The position numbers and the translations under genes are program-made. This document shows, one piece after another, positions 14,493-23,006 of a DNA stretch of 64,000 nt. The notes below the pieces were generated by a model. The model worked only from the letters and a program-made list of their open reading frames with translations, was not told the origin of the DNA and ran no database searches. The stretch comes from CAVQBC01 sp963848415. Lineage in GTDB: Bacteria; Actinomycetota; Thermoleophilia; Solirubrobacterales; Solirubrobacteraceae. The DNA lies in NCBI GenBank assembly GCA_963848415.1, contig CAWKDN010000002.1:434001-498000 (forward strand), given 5' to 3'. Within the stretch, counting starts at the first letter, position 1, and each line of letters begins with the position of its first letter.

Positions 14493-16967
14493 TCAGCGGC
14501 GGGCGGTCGGCTCGTGCGCGGGCGTGTCGGCGGGCGTGGGCGCCCGGCCGTTGCCGTTGCCGTTCGCATGCCCGTTGACGTCCGGGCCGGACGCGGCCAC
14601 GGCGGCCGGGGCCGGCTGCCCGGCCTGCGGCTTGCGGCGCGCGCGGCGCTGCGGGCGCTTGACCCGCACCTCCTGGGCCAGGAAGTAGGAGCCGATCACG
14701 AACGCGGCGGCGAGCACCTGGGCGCCGATCGTCTCCCAGGTCGGGAACACGCCGAACCACAGCCCGAGCCAGTAGGGCAGCTCGATGTCGATCGGGGTGA
14801 TCGGCAGCCAGCCGGTGCCCTGCATCGTGCGCGCCGTCTGGCCGACCATGACGACCAGCACGAAGCCGATCATCACGCCGGTGACGATCAGCATCTTCTT
14901 GTAGGGCAGCTTGCGCTGCAGGGCGAAGGTGGCCACGGCCACCAGCAGGGTCAGCGCGAGCCCGAGCGACGCGCCCTCGACCACCGTCAGCGTCCCGGCC
15001 GAGAGCTCCAGCGACTGCAGGAAGAGCACCGTCTCGAAGCCCTCGCGGTAGACGCTCGTGAGCCCGAGCAGGCCGAGGCCGAGCACCTGGGCGGAGAAGA
15101 AGCCGAACTCCGGCCCCGCCTCGAGCTTCTTGCGCTGCTTGTGGAAGCGCGAGATCCAGCCCGTCCAGTAGACCTTGTGGAAGAACCAGTTGGTGATGAG
15201 CAGCAGCACGCCGATGGCGATGAGCCCGACCACCGCCTCGAGCTTCTCGCCGTAGCGCTCGAGCGAGCGCAGCAGCGTCTGGGCGATCACCCAGGTGATG
15301 ACGGACACCAGCAGGCCGAGGCCGGCACCGATGAGCACCGGGCGCCGCATCCGCCGGCGCGCGCCGGCGAAGGAGGCGGTGATGGCGGCCAGGATCAGCA
15401 CGGCCTCGAGGCCCTCGCGGAAGACGATGATGGCCGCGTTGGTGACGACCGTGGCCTTGTTGGCGCTGTCGCCGAGCGTCGCGGCGGAGTCGGCCAGCTT
15501 CTCGTCGAGCGCGAGACGGGTCTCGCGCACCTCGCGGCGGGGGGCGCGCTCGGCGATCAGCTTGGCCAGGCCGTCCTGGTCGCCCGCGCCGAACCAGATC
15601 AGGCCCTCGACGTCCTGCGTGAGGCCGGGGTTGAAGCTGCGCAGGCGGCGCTCGGGGCCGAACTCGAAGAACGCGTAGGCCTCCAGGCGCGCCTGCTCGG
15701 CCTGCGGGTACTGGCCGGCGCCGACCGCCGCCTCGAGCCGGTCGAGCGTCAGCGCGATCAGGTCGTAGTCGGACTCGTCGGTCGGCTCCTGCCACTCCTT
15801 CGGCATGGTGGTCGCGAGCCCGCGCTCGGCGCGCGCCGTGAGCGCCTCGACGTCCTCGGCCGGCGTGACGCCCTCCGTGCGCTCGCCGGCCTGGGTGACG
15901 ATCGCGCCGAGACGCTCGACGTCGGCGCCGACGGCTTCGGTGCGAGCGCGGTCGCGGCGGGCAAGCTGGCCCTCGAGGTCGGCGAACGCCGCCGCGGCGC
16001 CGCTGCGGAAGGCGATCGCCTCCTGGATCTCGAAGTCGAGCGTGACCCGGTCGTCCTTGACCCCGCGGTCGTACTCGACCGGCACGAGCGCCAGGAAGCG
16101 CAGCAGTTGCTGGGCGCGCCGGGCGGACTCCTCCGGGGTCAGCGGGGCAGCGGTGAAGCCGTCCAGCGCGCGATCGATGCGCGCGCGAGCATCGGCGTAG
16201 GCCGGCTCGGCGCCGTCGCGGCCGGCGCGCGCGAGGCCGGCGAAGGCGCCGCCGGCCTCGCGCGCCGCGGCCGCGCCGCGCTCCTGCCGGTAGCGGCGCT
16301 CGAGGATCGCCCAGTAGCCGGCCGCCTGGGCGGTCGACTCCGCGCGGCGGGTGGCGAAGCCCCGCTCGCCCGCCTGGTCGGCGTCGGCCAGCAGCTCGCG
16401 CAGGCGCGCCTGGTAGGCGTCGAGCAGGTCCTTGGTGACGGCCTGCGCCGCCAGCGCCGGCTGCGTGCGGCGACGGCTGAGGCCCTCGACCGCCAGGGTG
16501 CCGTTGGCGTCGGGCCGGGTGAAGCGGGTGGCCGTGCGGAACTCGCGCAGCAACAGCCAGGTCCGAGCCTGCTCGGCATCGCCCCGCTGCGCGGCGGCGA
16601 CGGTGACCGCGAACGCTCCGCGGAAGAGGGCTGCCCGGACGGCGCCGCGAGCCGCCGCCAGCGCCGTCGCGTCGTCCGCCTGCGCGGCCGCTGTGGCCTG
16701 CGCGAGCGCCGCCCGCGCCGCGCGGTCAGCTGCGGGGTCGGCCTCGCGCAGCCCGGAGCGCAGCGTGCCGCGGTAGGCCGTCCGTGCGCGCGCCGCCTCC
16801 CGGGCGGCCGCCGCCGGCGTGCCCAGGATCAGCTCGGTCTGGGCGTCGAACAGCGCCCGGCGCACCTGCTCGGCGCTCTCCCACGGCGCAGCGCGCTCGG
16901 CCGCCGCCGCGGGGGCGGCGCCGAACGTCGCGCACAGCGCGAGCAGGAGGACGACGAGCCGGCGCAT
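14493..16967 (-). CDS. efeU: FTR1-family iron permease (EfeU-like) with long N-terminal domain
   Basis: 824 residues. A signal peptide (residues ~1-22) precedes a ~480-residue mostly helical extracytoplasmic region, then the FTR1 permease domain with about seven membrane helices, and a Gly/Asn/Pro-rich cytoplasmic tail. The two iron-binding REGLE-type motifs are present: VFREGLEAVLIL and YREGFETVLFL. FTR1 permeases take up iron, in the Efe system ferrous iron after oxidation. It is much longer than E. coli EfeU (about 276) because of the N-terminal extension, a layout known from other actinobacteria. It follows efeO on the same strand after 211 bases that hold a strong hairpin. No efeB-type Dyp peroxidase is adjacent. 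Confidence 0.93.
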   Translation of the reverse strand: MRRLVVLLLALCATFGAAPAAAAERAAPWESAEQVRRALFDAQTELILGTPAAAAREAARARTAYRGTLRSGLREADPAADRAARAALAQATAAAQADDATALAAARGAVRAALFRGAFAVTVAAAQRGDAEQARTWLLLREFRTATRFTRPDANGTLAVEGLSRRRTQPALAAQAVTKDLLDAYQARLRELLADADQAGERGFATRRAESTAQAAGYWAILERRYRQERGAAAAREAGGAFAGLARAGRDGAEPAYADARARIDRALDGFTAAPLTPEESARRAQQLLRFLALVPVEYDRGVKDDRVTLDFEIQEAIAFRSGAAAAFADLEGQLARRDRARTEAVGADVERLGAIVTQAGERTEGVTPAEDVEALTARAERGLATTMPKEWQEPTDESDYDLIALTLDRLEAAVGAGQYPQAEQARLEAYAFFEFGPERRLRSFNPGLTQDVEGLIWFGAGDQDGLAKLIAERAPRREVRETRLALDEKLADSAATLGDSANKATVVTNAAIIVFREGLEAVLILAAITASFAGARRRMRRPVLIGAGLGLLVSVITWVIAQTLLRSLERYGEKLEAVVGLIAIGVLLLITNWFFHKVYWTGWISRFHKQRKKLEAGPEFGFFSAQVLGLGLLGLTSVYREGFETVLFLQSLELSAGTLTVVEGASLGLALTLLVAVATFALQRKLPYKKMLIVTGVMIGFVLVVMVGQTARTMQGTGWLPITPIDIELPYWLGLWFGVFPTWETIGAQVLAAAFVIGSYFLAQEVRVKRPQRRARRKPQAGQPAPAAVAASGPDVNGHANGNGNGRAPTPADTPAHEPTARR

Positions 16968-17035
16968 CGGGTGGTGGCTAGATGCGTCGTTCCCCGGCCG
17001 CGTGGCCGGCTGGTGGATGGTCCGTGGATGCGGGA

Positions 17036-17092
17036 CGGTGCCCGCCCGAGGGGCACAGTGGTGGCGCCACGGGTGCCTCGGGGCGGGCGCCG
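17036..17092 (-). repeat. Long inverted repeat between efeO and efeU
   Basis: Arms 17036-17056 and 17073-17092 pair over about 19 of 20 positions with one bulge; the loop contains a smaller palindrome TGGCGCCA. Lying in the 211-base gap between efeO and efeU on the same strand, it could be a terminator/attenuator that lowers permease expression relative to the lipoprotein, or an mRNA stabiliser. The remainder of the gap shows no gene. Confidence 0.6.
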
Positions 17093-17178
17093 TGATCGCG
17101 CCCGAGGCGCAGCCGGTGACGAGCCGCAGGCGAGGCAGAAAGGCCGCCAGACGGTCGTGGGGTCGGGGGACGGCGCAT

Positions 17179-18294
17179 CTAGTTCTCCAGCTGGATGTTC
17201 AGGCGCCCGGCAGCCTGGGAAACCTGCCCGGCGATCGCCTCGGCGCGGGTCTGCGCCTCGCTGCCCAGCGTGTCGGCCTCCTCGGGCTTGAAACGCTTGC
17301 CGTTGTCCTCCTCCTCGAGCAGGCGGTCGGCGAAGCTCCGCAGCTCGGTCAGGTCCTGGCCGGTCTGCTGGGCCTGGTCGGGGTTGACCTTGGCGATGCG
17401 CGGCTCGACGTTGGCGTAGACCAGCTCGAGCCCGCCGAGGATGTCGGAGATGTCCTGCAGGCGCGACGCGGCCACGAAGGCCTTCTCGTCCGCCTGCTCG
17501 CCCGCGACGAAGCGCGAGTTCTTCCACGCCTCGAAGTACTCGGACATCGTCGGGGTCATGACCACCAGCGCCGTGAAGGCGTCCTGCGGGTTCGGCGTCC
17601 ACTTGCGTGCGGCGGCGTCGAGCTCGGAGGCGTTGCGCTCGAAGCCGCGCGCCGCAGCCACGTAGAAGTCGGCGTCGGGCATCGCCTCGCCGAACTCGAC
17701 CTTGCCGTCGCCGTCGAGGTCGGGCTCGACGCCCTTGGCGGCGAAGCGCGGCTCGGTGCCGTAGGCGGAGGTCTCGATCAGGTAGTTGAAGTTGCCCGGC
17801 TGCTTGTAGGTCTTGCCGGCGGGCGTCTCGAGGCTGAAGGGCACGGCGTTCTCGGGGTCGCTCGCGTCGCCGCCGGCGTCGATGATCACGTCGTAGTCGG
17901 CGAGCTCGGGCACGCCGGCGACCACGCCCTCCATCTCCTCGTAGGACGGGTTGGCCTTGGTGAAGCCGTCCTGGGCGCCCTTGACGAGCGTCTGGACCTC
18001 TTCGCGGTTGGCCTCCAGCAGCTTGGCGTAGTCGAAGTTGGCCTGCTCGGCGAGCGCGTGGTAGCGCTCGGCGCCCTGCCGGATGGCCCCGGTGTCGGCG
18101 ACGAGGCGCTCGGTGTGCTCGAGCAGGTAGGTCTTGATGGCGGCGAGGTCCTCGGCCTGCTTGGCCTCCTGGGACTGTGTGGCGGTGGTCTCCTCCGCCG
18201 GCTCGTCGTCGCCGCCACAGGCCGCGATCCCCAGCGCCACAGCTGTCACCGCTGCGGCCGTCGCCGCGCGCCACCGTCCCCGTGTGCCGCTCAT
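17179..18294 (-). CDS. efeO: EfeO/EfeM-like iron-uptake lipoprotein (imelysin family)
   Basis: 371 residues. The ATG reading MSGTRGRWRAATAAA gives a lipoprotein signal ending in the lipobox GIAAC; longer starts would run through the iron-box. The mature protein is the helical imelysin/M75 domain of EfeO/EfeM: KTYLLEHTERL, YHALAEQANFDYAKLL, NPSYEEMEGVVAGVPELADYDVIIDAGGD, and a C-terminal PEEADTLGSEAQTRAE helix. There is no cupredoxin domain, so it is the short EfeM-like form. The family is proposed to bind iron outside the membrane and hand it to EfeU, which follows on the same strand. A DtxR/IdeR-like palindrome lies 28 bases upstream of the start. Confidence 0.92.
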   Translation of the reverse strand: MSGTRGRWRAATAAAVTAVALGIAACGGDDEPAEETTATQSQEAKQAEDLAAIKTYLLEHTERLVADTGAIRQGAERYHALAEQANFDYAKLLEANREEVQTLVKGAQDGFTKANPSYEEMEGVVAGVPELADYDVIIDAGGDASDPENAVPFSLETPAGKTYKQPGNFNYLIETSAYGTEPRFAAKGVEPDLDGDGKVEFGEAMPDADFYVAAARGFERNASELDAAARKWTPNPQDAFTALVVMTPTMSEYFEAWKNSRFVAGEQADEKAFVAASRLQDISDILGGLELVYANVEPRIAKVNPDQAQQTGQDLTELRSFADRLLEEEDNGKRFKPEEADTLGSEAQTRAEAIAGQVSQAAGRLNIQLEN

Positions 18295-18321
18295 CGCCAG
18301 TCGTCCTCCGAGTCGTCGTCG

Positions 18322-18337
18322 GTTAGGCCCGCCTAAC
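18322..18337. promoter_or_regulatory. IdeR/DtxR-like iron box upstream of efeO
   Basis: Palindrome GTTAGG-CCCG-CCTAAC, with a further CCTAAC half-site 13 bases away (18351-18356). This matches both halves of the actinobacterial iron-box consensus (TTAGG...CCTAA). Because the next gene is an iron-uptake lipoprotein, iron-dependent repression by an IdeR/DtxR homologue encoded elsewhere is the likely role. The rest of the 250-base gap to the divergent protease shows no gene. Confidence 0.75.
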
Positions 18338-18544
18338 GGGCATTCGGATACCCTAACGAAAACCAGACGAAGGACGTAGGGATTGGCGGGTCGGCCCGGC
18401 CGGTTGGCCACGCGACGACCTAGACGAAAGGCTGGACCTCGACCAACCGCCCGTCTCAACTGCTACACCCCCGCGTGAACGGTCGAACGGATTCCACCGA
18501 ACAGGTGCAACTGACCACATGCGGGCAGCAACGTTTGCGGCGGA

Positions 18545-20626
18545 GTGGTGTTCAAGGTTAGGTTGCTCCGGACGGCCGGAACCGCAGCAACCACCTCCGA
18601 CTTGAATCCGCTCCGTCGACTCGCGCTCTCGGGCGCCACGCTGATCGTCGCCCTTGCGAGCGGCGCTGCTCCCGCGTGGGCGGACGACACCACCGGACGG
18701 GTGCTGGTGGGCTTCGAGGCCGGTACGTCCGCCGCCGAGCGGGCCGAGGCGCGCAGCGACGCCGGCGTGCGACTGGTGGACGAGATCGCCGGCGCCGCGG
18801 TCCAGGTCGCCGAGCCGGCGCCGGGCGCCTCGGTGGCCGAGACCGTGGCTGCGCTGAAGGCGCGGGGCAACGTCCGCTACGCCGAGCCGGAGCGCCTCCG
18901 GCGCATCGCCGCGGATCGCTCCGGCGAGCAGTGGGGCCTCGCCGACGTCGGCGGCCCGCAGGCGTGGGCGACGACCTTCGGCAGCCCGGCGCTCGTCGTC
19001 GCGGTGCTCGACACGGGCGTTTCCCCCAGCCACCCGGACCTCGCGGGCAACCTCGTGGCCGGCTGGGACGCGCTGCAGGGCAACGACACCTGGCAGGACG
19101 AGCACGGCCACGGCACGCGCGTCGCCGGCATCGTGGCCGCCGAGGTCAACCGGCAGGGCATCAACGGCCTCGCCCCCGACGCGAAGGTCATGCCCGTGCG
19201 GGTGGCCGACTCAGACGGGCGCGCCCCGGACGCCGCGATCGTCGCCGGGATGGACTGGGCGGTGACCCACGGCGCCCGCGTGGTCAACGCCTCGCTGGTC
19301 GGCGCCGGGGTCAGCACCGCCCTGCACGACGCGATCGTGCGCGCCCAGGCGGCGGGCGCGCTGGTGGTGGCCGCCGCCGGCAACGACGGCAAGAGCAACG
19401 ACGTCCGGCCTGAGTACCCGTGCAACGACGCTGCGGAGAACGTCGTCTGCGTCGCGGCGGTCAACCAGTCGCTGGCGCGGCCGGCGTGGTCGAACTACGG
19501 CGCGGCGTCGGTCGATCTCGCCGCTCCGGGCGACCGGATCCTCACCACCACGATGTGGCCGTCCGTCGCGTTCAACGAGCAGTTCGCGAGCGACCCCTTC
19601 GTGGACCGGTGGCGCACCGTCCCCGCCAACGACGGCGCGACCTGGCAATGGACCGGCAACGCGCTGCAGGCGTCCGCGAGCGCCCAGGCCCGGACCGCCG
19701 CGGGGTCGATCGCCTACGTGAACTTCTCGCTCGACCTGCGCGGGCGCACCTCGTGCTCGCTGAGCTTCGACGCGGACATCACCGCGGACGAGGGAACGCT
19801 GGCGGCGCGCCTCGTCACTCAGGACGGCGCTGAGGACCGGTCGTGGTTCTACGAGCCCGGCGACTCCCCGGGCACGATCGCGGTGCCGGCGCAGTTCATC
19901 GACCGCGATGACGTGCGCCTGACCTTCGGCATCCAGAGCCCGGACCTCGGCGCCGGCCAGCTGCTGCGCCTCGACGACGTCCGGATGACCTGCGGGCTGC
20001 GCGCGCTCACCGCCGACGACGTCACCTACAGCGACGGCACCTCCTACGCGACCCCGTTCGTCGCCGGCGCCGCCGCGCTCGCGCTCTCCGCCCGGCCGGG
20101 GCTCACCATCGCCGAGCTGCGCCGCCAGCTGCTGGCCACGACGACGCCCACCGCCGGCCTCCCGGGGCTGGTCGTCACGGGCGGCCGCCTGAACGCCGCG
20201 CAGGCGCTCGTCCCGGTCGCCGACACTCCGGTGCCCGCCCCCACCCCCACGCCGGCGCCCACGCCGGCCCCCACCCCCACCCCCGGCCCGACCCCCACGC
20301 CGCCCGCGCCGCCGGCCCCGGCGCCCGCGGCGCTGCTCAAGGCGCCGAAGTCCGTCTCGGTGGCCACCCTGCGCAAGGGCCTGCGCGTCCAGTACCGCGC
20401 ACCGGCCGGCGGGCGCCTGGAGCTGCGCACCACCGGTAGGCGCCCTGCGCGCCTCGTGACCTCCAGGCTCGGCTCGGATCGGAGCCTGAAGACGCTGCGG
20501 CTGCGGATCGCGAGCCGGACGCTGAGCCGCCTCACCCGCGGCGGCTCGCTGCGGCTCGAGGTCCGTCTCAGCCCGACGGGCGGGCGCACGCTGACGGCGC
20601 GCGTGACCGTCCGCGTCAAGCGGTAG
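18545..20626 (+). CDS. Secreted S8 family serine protease (subtilase)
   Basis: 693 residues. Signal peptide to about residue 46 (ALASGAAPAWA), a short inhibitor-like propeptide (~50-120), then the catalytic domain. Triad: Asp156 in VAVLDTGVS, His189 in EHGHGTRVAG, Ser500 in SDGTSYATPFVAG; oxyanion Asn in AAAGNDG. Between the last core strand before the Ser (DLAAPGD, about 330) and the Ser itself is a ~150-residue insertion that reads like a jelly-roll/carbohydrate-binding-type beta domain with three Cys. A Pro/Thr linker (about residues 565-600) leads to a C-terminal basic beta domain of ~90 residues, perhaps for cell-wall attachment. GTG starts at 18545 or 18548 are both possible. Confidence 0.93.
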   Translation: MVFKVRLLRTAGTAATTSDLNPLRRLALSGATLIVALASGAAPAWADDTTGRVLVGFEAGTSAAERAEARSDAGVRLVDEIAGAAVQVAEPAPGASVAETVAALKARGNVRYAEPERLRRIAADRSGEQWGLADVGGPQAWATTFGSPALVVAVLDTGVSPSHPDLAGNLVAGWDALQGNDTWQDEHGHGTRVAGIVAAEVNRQGINGLAPDAKVMPVRVADSDGRAPDAAIVAGMDWAVTHGARVVNASLVGAGVSTALHDAIVRAQAAGALVVAAAGNDGKSNDVRPEYPCNDAAENVVCVAAVNQSLARPAWSNYGAASVDLAAPGDRILTTTMWPSVAFNEQFASDPFVDRWRTVPANDGATWQWTGNALQASASAQARTAAGSIAYVNFSLDLRGRTSCSLSFDADITADEGTLAARLVTQDGAEDRSWFYEPGDSPGTIAVPAQFIDRDDVRLTFGIQSPDLGAGQLLRLDDVRMTCGLRALTADDVTYSDGTSYATPFVAGAAALALSARPGLTIAELRRQLLATTTPTAGLPGLVVTGGRLNAAQALVPVADTPVPAPTPTPAPTPAPTPTPGPTPTPPAPPAPAPAALLKAPKSVSVATLRKGLRVQYRAPAGGRLELRTTGRRPARLVTSRLGSDRSLKTLRLRIASRTLSRLTRGGSLRLEVRLSPTGGRTLTARVTVRVKR

Positions 20627-20634
20627 GCCCTCCC

Positions 20635-20658
20635 AGGGGCGCAGGGCCTGCGGCCCCT
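20635..20658. terminator. Hairpin between convergent protease and Fur-family genes
   Basis: Strong stem AGGGGC-GCAGG paired with CCTGC-GGCCCCT with one bulged base and a one-base loop centre, starting nine bases after the protease stop and reaching the last codon of the convergent regulator gene. Its symmetry would let it act on transcripts from both strands. Confidence 0.6.
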
Positions 20659-21109
20659 AGTGCCGGCAGGCCGGGCACAGGCCGAACAGCGTGATCTCGT
20701 CTTCGCCGAGCTCGAAGCCGGACGCCGCCTCGACGCGGAACCGCAGGTCGCCCAGCACCTCGTCGTGGACGTGGGCGACCGCGCCGCACGACCGGCACAC
20801 CATGTGATGGTGGGGATGGTCGTGCGCCGGTTCGTAGAAGACACGCCCCGCGCCCAGGTCCGTGCGCAGCACCAGTCCCTCGGCGACGAGCAGCTCGAGC
20901 GTCCGGTAGATCGTCGACGGGTTCACGCGCGGCAGCCTCTCGCGAACGTAGGCGCCGACGTCGGCCGCGCTGAGGTGCCGGTCGGGCTCGGCCGTCAGCG
21001 CGGCCCAGATGAGCGCCCGCTGGCGGGTGAGCCGGCGGCCGCGGGTCCGCAGCTGGTCGGGGCCCGGCGGCTCCGCATGGGTATGGCCGTGCGGATGCGG
21101 GACCGTCAT
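20657..21109 (-). CDS. Fur-family metalloregulator, probably nickel-type (Nur-like)
   Basis: 150 residues. Winged-helix N-terminal domain (RLTRQRALIWAALTAE, then LPRVNPSTIYRTLELLVAEGLV) and the metal-binding dimerisation domain with HDHPHHHMVCRSCGAVAHVHDE and a final CPACRH. It is the last gene of the cbiM-N-Q-O operon, its ATG overlapping the ATPase stop by four bases. A cotranscribed Fur protein with an ECF nickel/cobalt transporter, and a Nur-like operator in front of the operon, argue for nickel-responsive autoregulation. The His-rich N-terminus (PHPHGHTHAE) could add metal sensing or storage. Zinc (Zur) is the main alternative, but a better Zur candidate exists at 27.7 kb. Confidence 0.88.
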   Translation of the reverse strand: MTVPHPHGHTHAEPPGPDQLRTRGRRLTRQRALIWAALTAEPDRHLSAADVGAYVRERLPRVNPSTIYRTLELLVAEGLVLRTDLGAGRVFYEPAHDHPHHHMVCRSCGAVAHVHDEVLGDLRFRVEAASGFELGEDEITLFGLCPACRH

Positions 21110-21879
21110 ACCGGCGAGTGGCTCTCGTGGGGACGCGGACGTCGCTCGATCCGCTCCAGGTCGAAGCCGGCCGGCAGCTCGAGGTCGTGCGCGGCCAACA
21201 GCTCGTGGTCGGCGAGGATGTCCTCGCAGGGGCCGTCGCCCACCACCAGGCCATCGGCGAGGATGACGGCCCGCTCGCACAGCTCGGCGGCGAGCGGGAG
21301 GTCGTGCGTGGTCACGAGCATGGTCCGGTCGACGCGAGCGAGCACGTCGAGCAGCTCGCGGCGCGCGCGCGGGTCGAGGCTCGCCGAGGGCTCGTCGAGG
21401 ACCAGCAGCGCCGGATGCATGGCCAGCACCGTGGCGATCGCGACGCGCCGGCGCTCCCCCATGGAGAGCTGATACGGCGCGCGATCGGCGACGTGGTGCA
21501 TGCGCACGGCGTCGAGCGCCTCCGCGACCCGCTCGGCGACCGCGCTGTGGTCGAGCCCCATGTTCAGCGGGCCGAACGCGACATCCTCGCTGACGGTCGG
21601 CATGAACAGCTGGTCGTCGGGATCCTGGAAGACGAGGCCCACGCGAGCGCGCAGCTCGTGCAGATCATCCCGGCCGATCTCGAGCCCGGCCACCTCGAGA
21701 CTGCCGACGCCGGTCATGAGCCCGTTGAGGTGCAGCATGAACGTCGTCTTGCCGGCACCGTTGGGACCCAGCAGCGCGACGCGCTCCCCGTGGTCAATGT
21801 GCAGGTCGATGCCCCGCAGCGCGTCCCGGCCGTTCGGGTACCGGTAGGAGAGCTCGCGGGCGTGGATGGCGCACGTCAA
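21106..21879 (-). CDS. cbiO: ECF transporter ATPase, nickel/cobalt type (CbiO/NikO)
   Basis: 257-residue ABC ATPase. Walker A GPNGAGKTT, Q-loop FQDPDDQLF (the DPDDQ form is typical of energy-coupling-factor ATPases), signature LSMGERRRVAIA, Walker B ALLVLDEPSASLD and the switch His in TTHDL. It powers uptake of Ni2+ or Co2+ through CbiM/N/Q. Only one ATPase gene is present, so it would act as a homodimer. Start and stop overlap both neighbours by four bases (ATGA), showing tight translational coupling. Confidence 0.95.
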   Translation of the reverse strand: MTCAIHARELSYRYPNGRDALRGIDLHIDHGERVALLGPNGAGKTTFMLHLNGLMTGVGSLEVAGLEIGRDDLHELRARVGLVFQDPDDQLFMPTVSEDVAFGPLNMGLDHSAVAERVAEALDAVRMHHVADRAPYQLSMGERRRVAIATVLAMHPALLVLDEPSASLDPRARRELLDVLARVDRTMLVTTHDLPLAAELCERAVILADGLVVGDGPCEDILADHELLAAHDLELPAGFDLERIERRPRPHESHSPV

Positions 21880-22657
21880 GACGTCGCCCCGAGGACCCGC
21901 AGCGGCACGAGGGTCAGCACCACCGCGGCCACGAACGCGACATCAGCGCCCCCGAGCGACAGTGGGACGTTGGGCGGCATGACCCCACGGTAGCCCCGCG
22001 CGAGCATCGCCAGGTAGACCCGCTCGCCGCGACCGTAGGTGCGCAGGAACATGGCCGTCGCCACGCGGCCCACGGGCGCCGCGTGCAGCAGGTGGCGTGG
22101 GCGGTAGCCGCGCGAGAGCAGCGCCCAGCGCATGCGCCCGACCTCCCCGGCGATCACGAACAGGTAGCGGTACATGAAGGCCGCGATCAGGACCAGCAGC
22201 CGGGGCACGCGCAGCGCCTCCAGGCCGCGCAGGACGGCGGGGAACGGGGTGGTCGCGGTCAGCAGCGCGGCGCTCAGGGTGCCGAGCGTCGCCTTGGCGG
22301 CGACGGCCGCGAAGATCGCCAGGCCCGCCTCGTGGACGGTCAGCGGGCCGAGGTCGTACGCCTCCCCCCGGTGCGCACGAACGGCACGAGGATCCCGACG
22401 ACGAGCACGAGCGGGAGCACGACGCGCACGCGCCGCCACAGGTCCACGGGGTGAACCCGCGCGACTGCCGCGTAGACTGCGAGCACCGCCCCGCAGACGA
22501 CCCAGACGGGCCAGCGCTCCAGCGGCGTGGAGACGGTGACCAGGGTCACGCTCAGCAGGCCCACGATCTTCGCGCGCGGATCGAGCCGGTGCGCCGGACT
22601 GCCGGGATCTCCCGCGATCCCGGCCAGCTCCAGCGAGTGGGTGCCGAGCCCGCCCAC
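21876..22657 (-). CDS. cbiQ: ECF transporter transmembrane component CbiQ, frameshifted
   Basis: The protein is split over two frames. The first ~100 codons (from MGGLGTHSLELAG, with RLDPRAKIVGLL and VRVVLPLVLVVGILVPFVR) end near 22360; the second part continues immediately in another frame (AYDLGPLTVHEAGLAIF to the C-terminus, including the coupling-helix motifs ALLSRGYRP and LAMLARGYRG). The switch falls at a run of six C (22364-22369); one extra base there would give a normal 260-residue CbiQ. Either a sequencing error or a real slippage mutation. CbiQ is the energy-coupling T component linking CbiO to CbiM. The intact flanking genes argue that the operon is functional. Confidence 0.85.
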
Positions 22658-22676
22658 GCCGAACCGCCGAGAAGCG

Positions 22677-23006
22677 TCAGCCCGCCGCCGGCGCGCGATC
22701 GCCGGCGTGGCGCCGCCGGATCAGGAACGCCAGGCCGGAGGCGAGCGCGAAGACCCCGAGCGCGCCGACGAACCCGGCCGCGCCGGTGGCCAGTCGCTCG
22801 TTCTCGATCCCCGGAAAGGCGTAGTCCGGGATGGGCGCGTCCTCCTGCACGGGATGGAGCTTGCCCCGGTCGAGGAACGCCTTGTCGTCCGCCACGCGTT
22901 CCAGGCCGTCGGGCGATGACGAGGCCCACGGGGAGACGGCCGTCGCCAGGCCGACGGCGACGGCCAGCGCCAGCACGGTGAACACCCGGATGGAGACCTT
23001 GCTCAT
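22677..23006 (-). CDS. PDGLE-domain membrane protein (CbiN/NikN-like)
   Basis: 109 residues: an N-terminal membrane helix (VSIRVFTVLALAVAVGLATAV), an extracytoplasmic loop with the defining SSPDGLERVADDKAFLD motif, and a C-terminal helix (AAGFVGALGVFALASGLAF) followed by basic residues. PDGLE proteins replace or accompany CbiN in nickel/cobalt ECF transporters and help CbiM load metal. Its ATG overlaps the cbiM stop by four bases; cbiQ begins 19 bases after its stop. It has the two-helix layout expected for CbiN-type subunits. Confidence 0.9.
   Translation of the reverse strand: MSKVSIRVFTVLALAVAVGLATAVSPWASSSPDGLERVADDKAFLDRGKLHPVQEDAPIPDYAFPGIENERLATGAAGFVGALGVFALASGLAFLIRRRHAGDRAPAAG

Noticed and set aside
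14514..17291. Plus-strand frame of over 900 codons across efeU
   Set aside because: Composition is antisense-like and the opposite strand encodes the FTR1 permease with both REGLE motifs.
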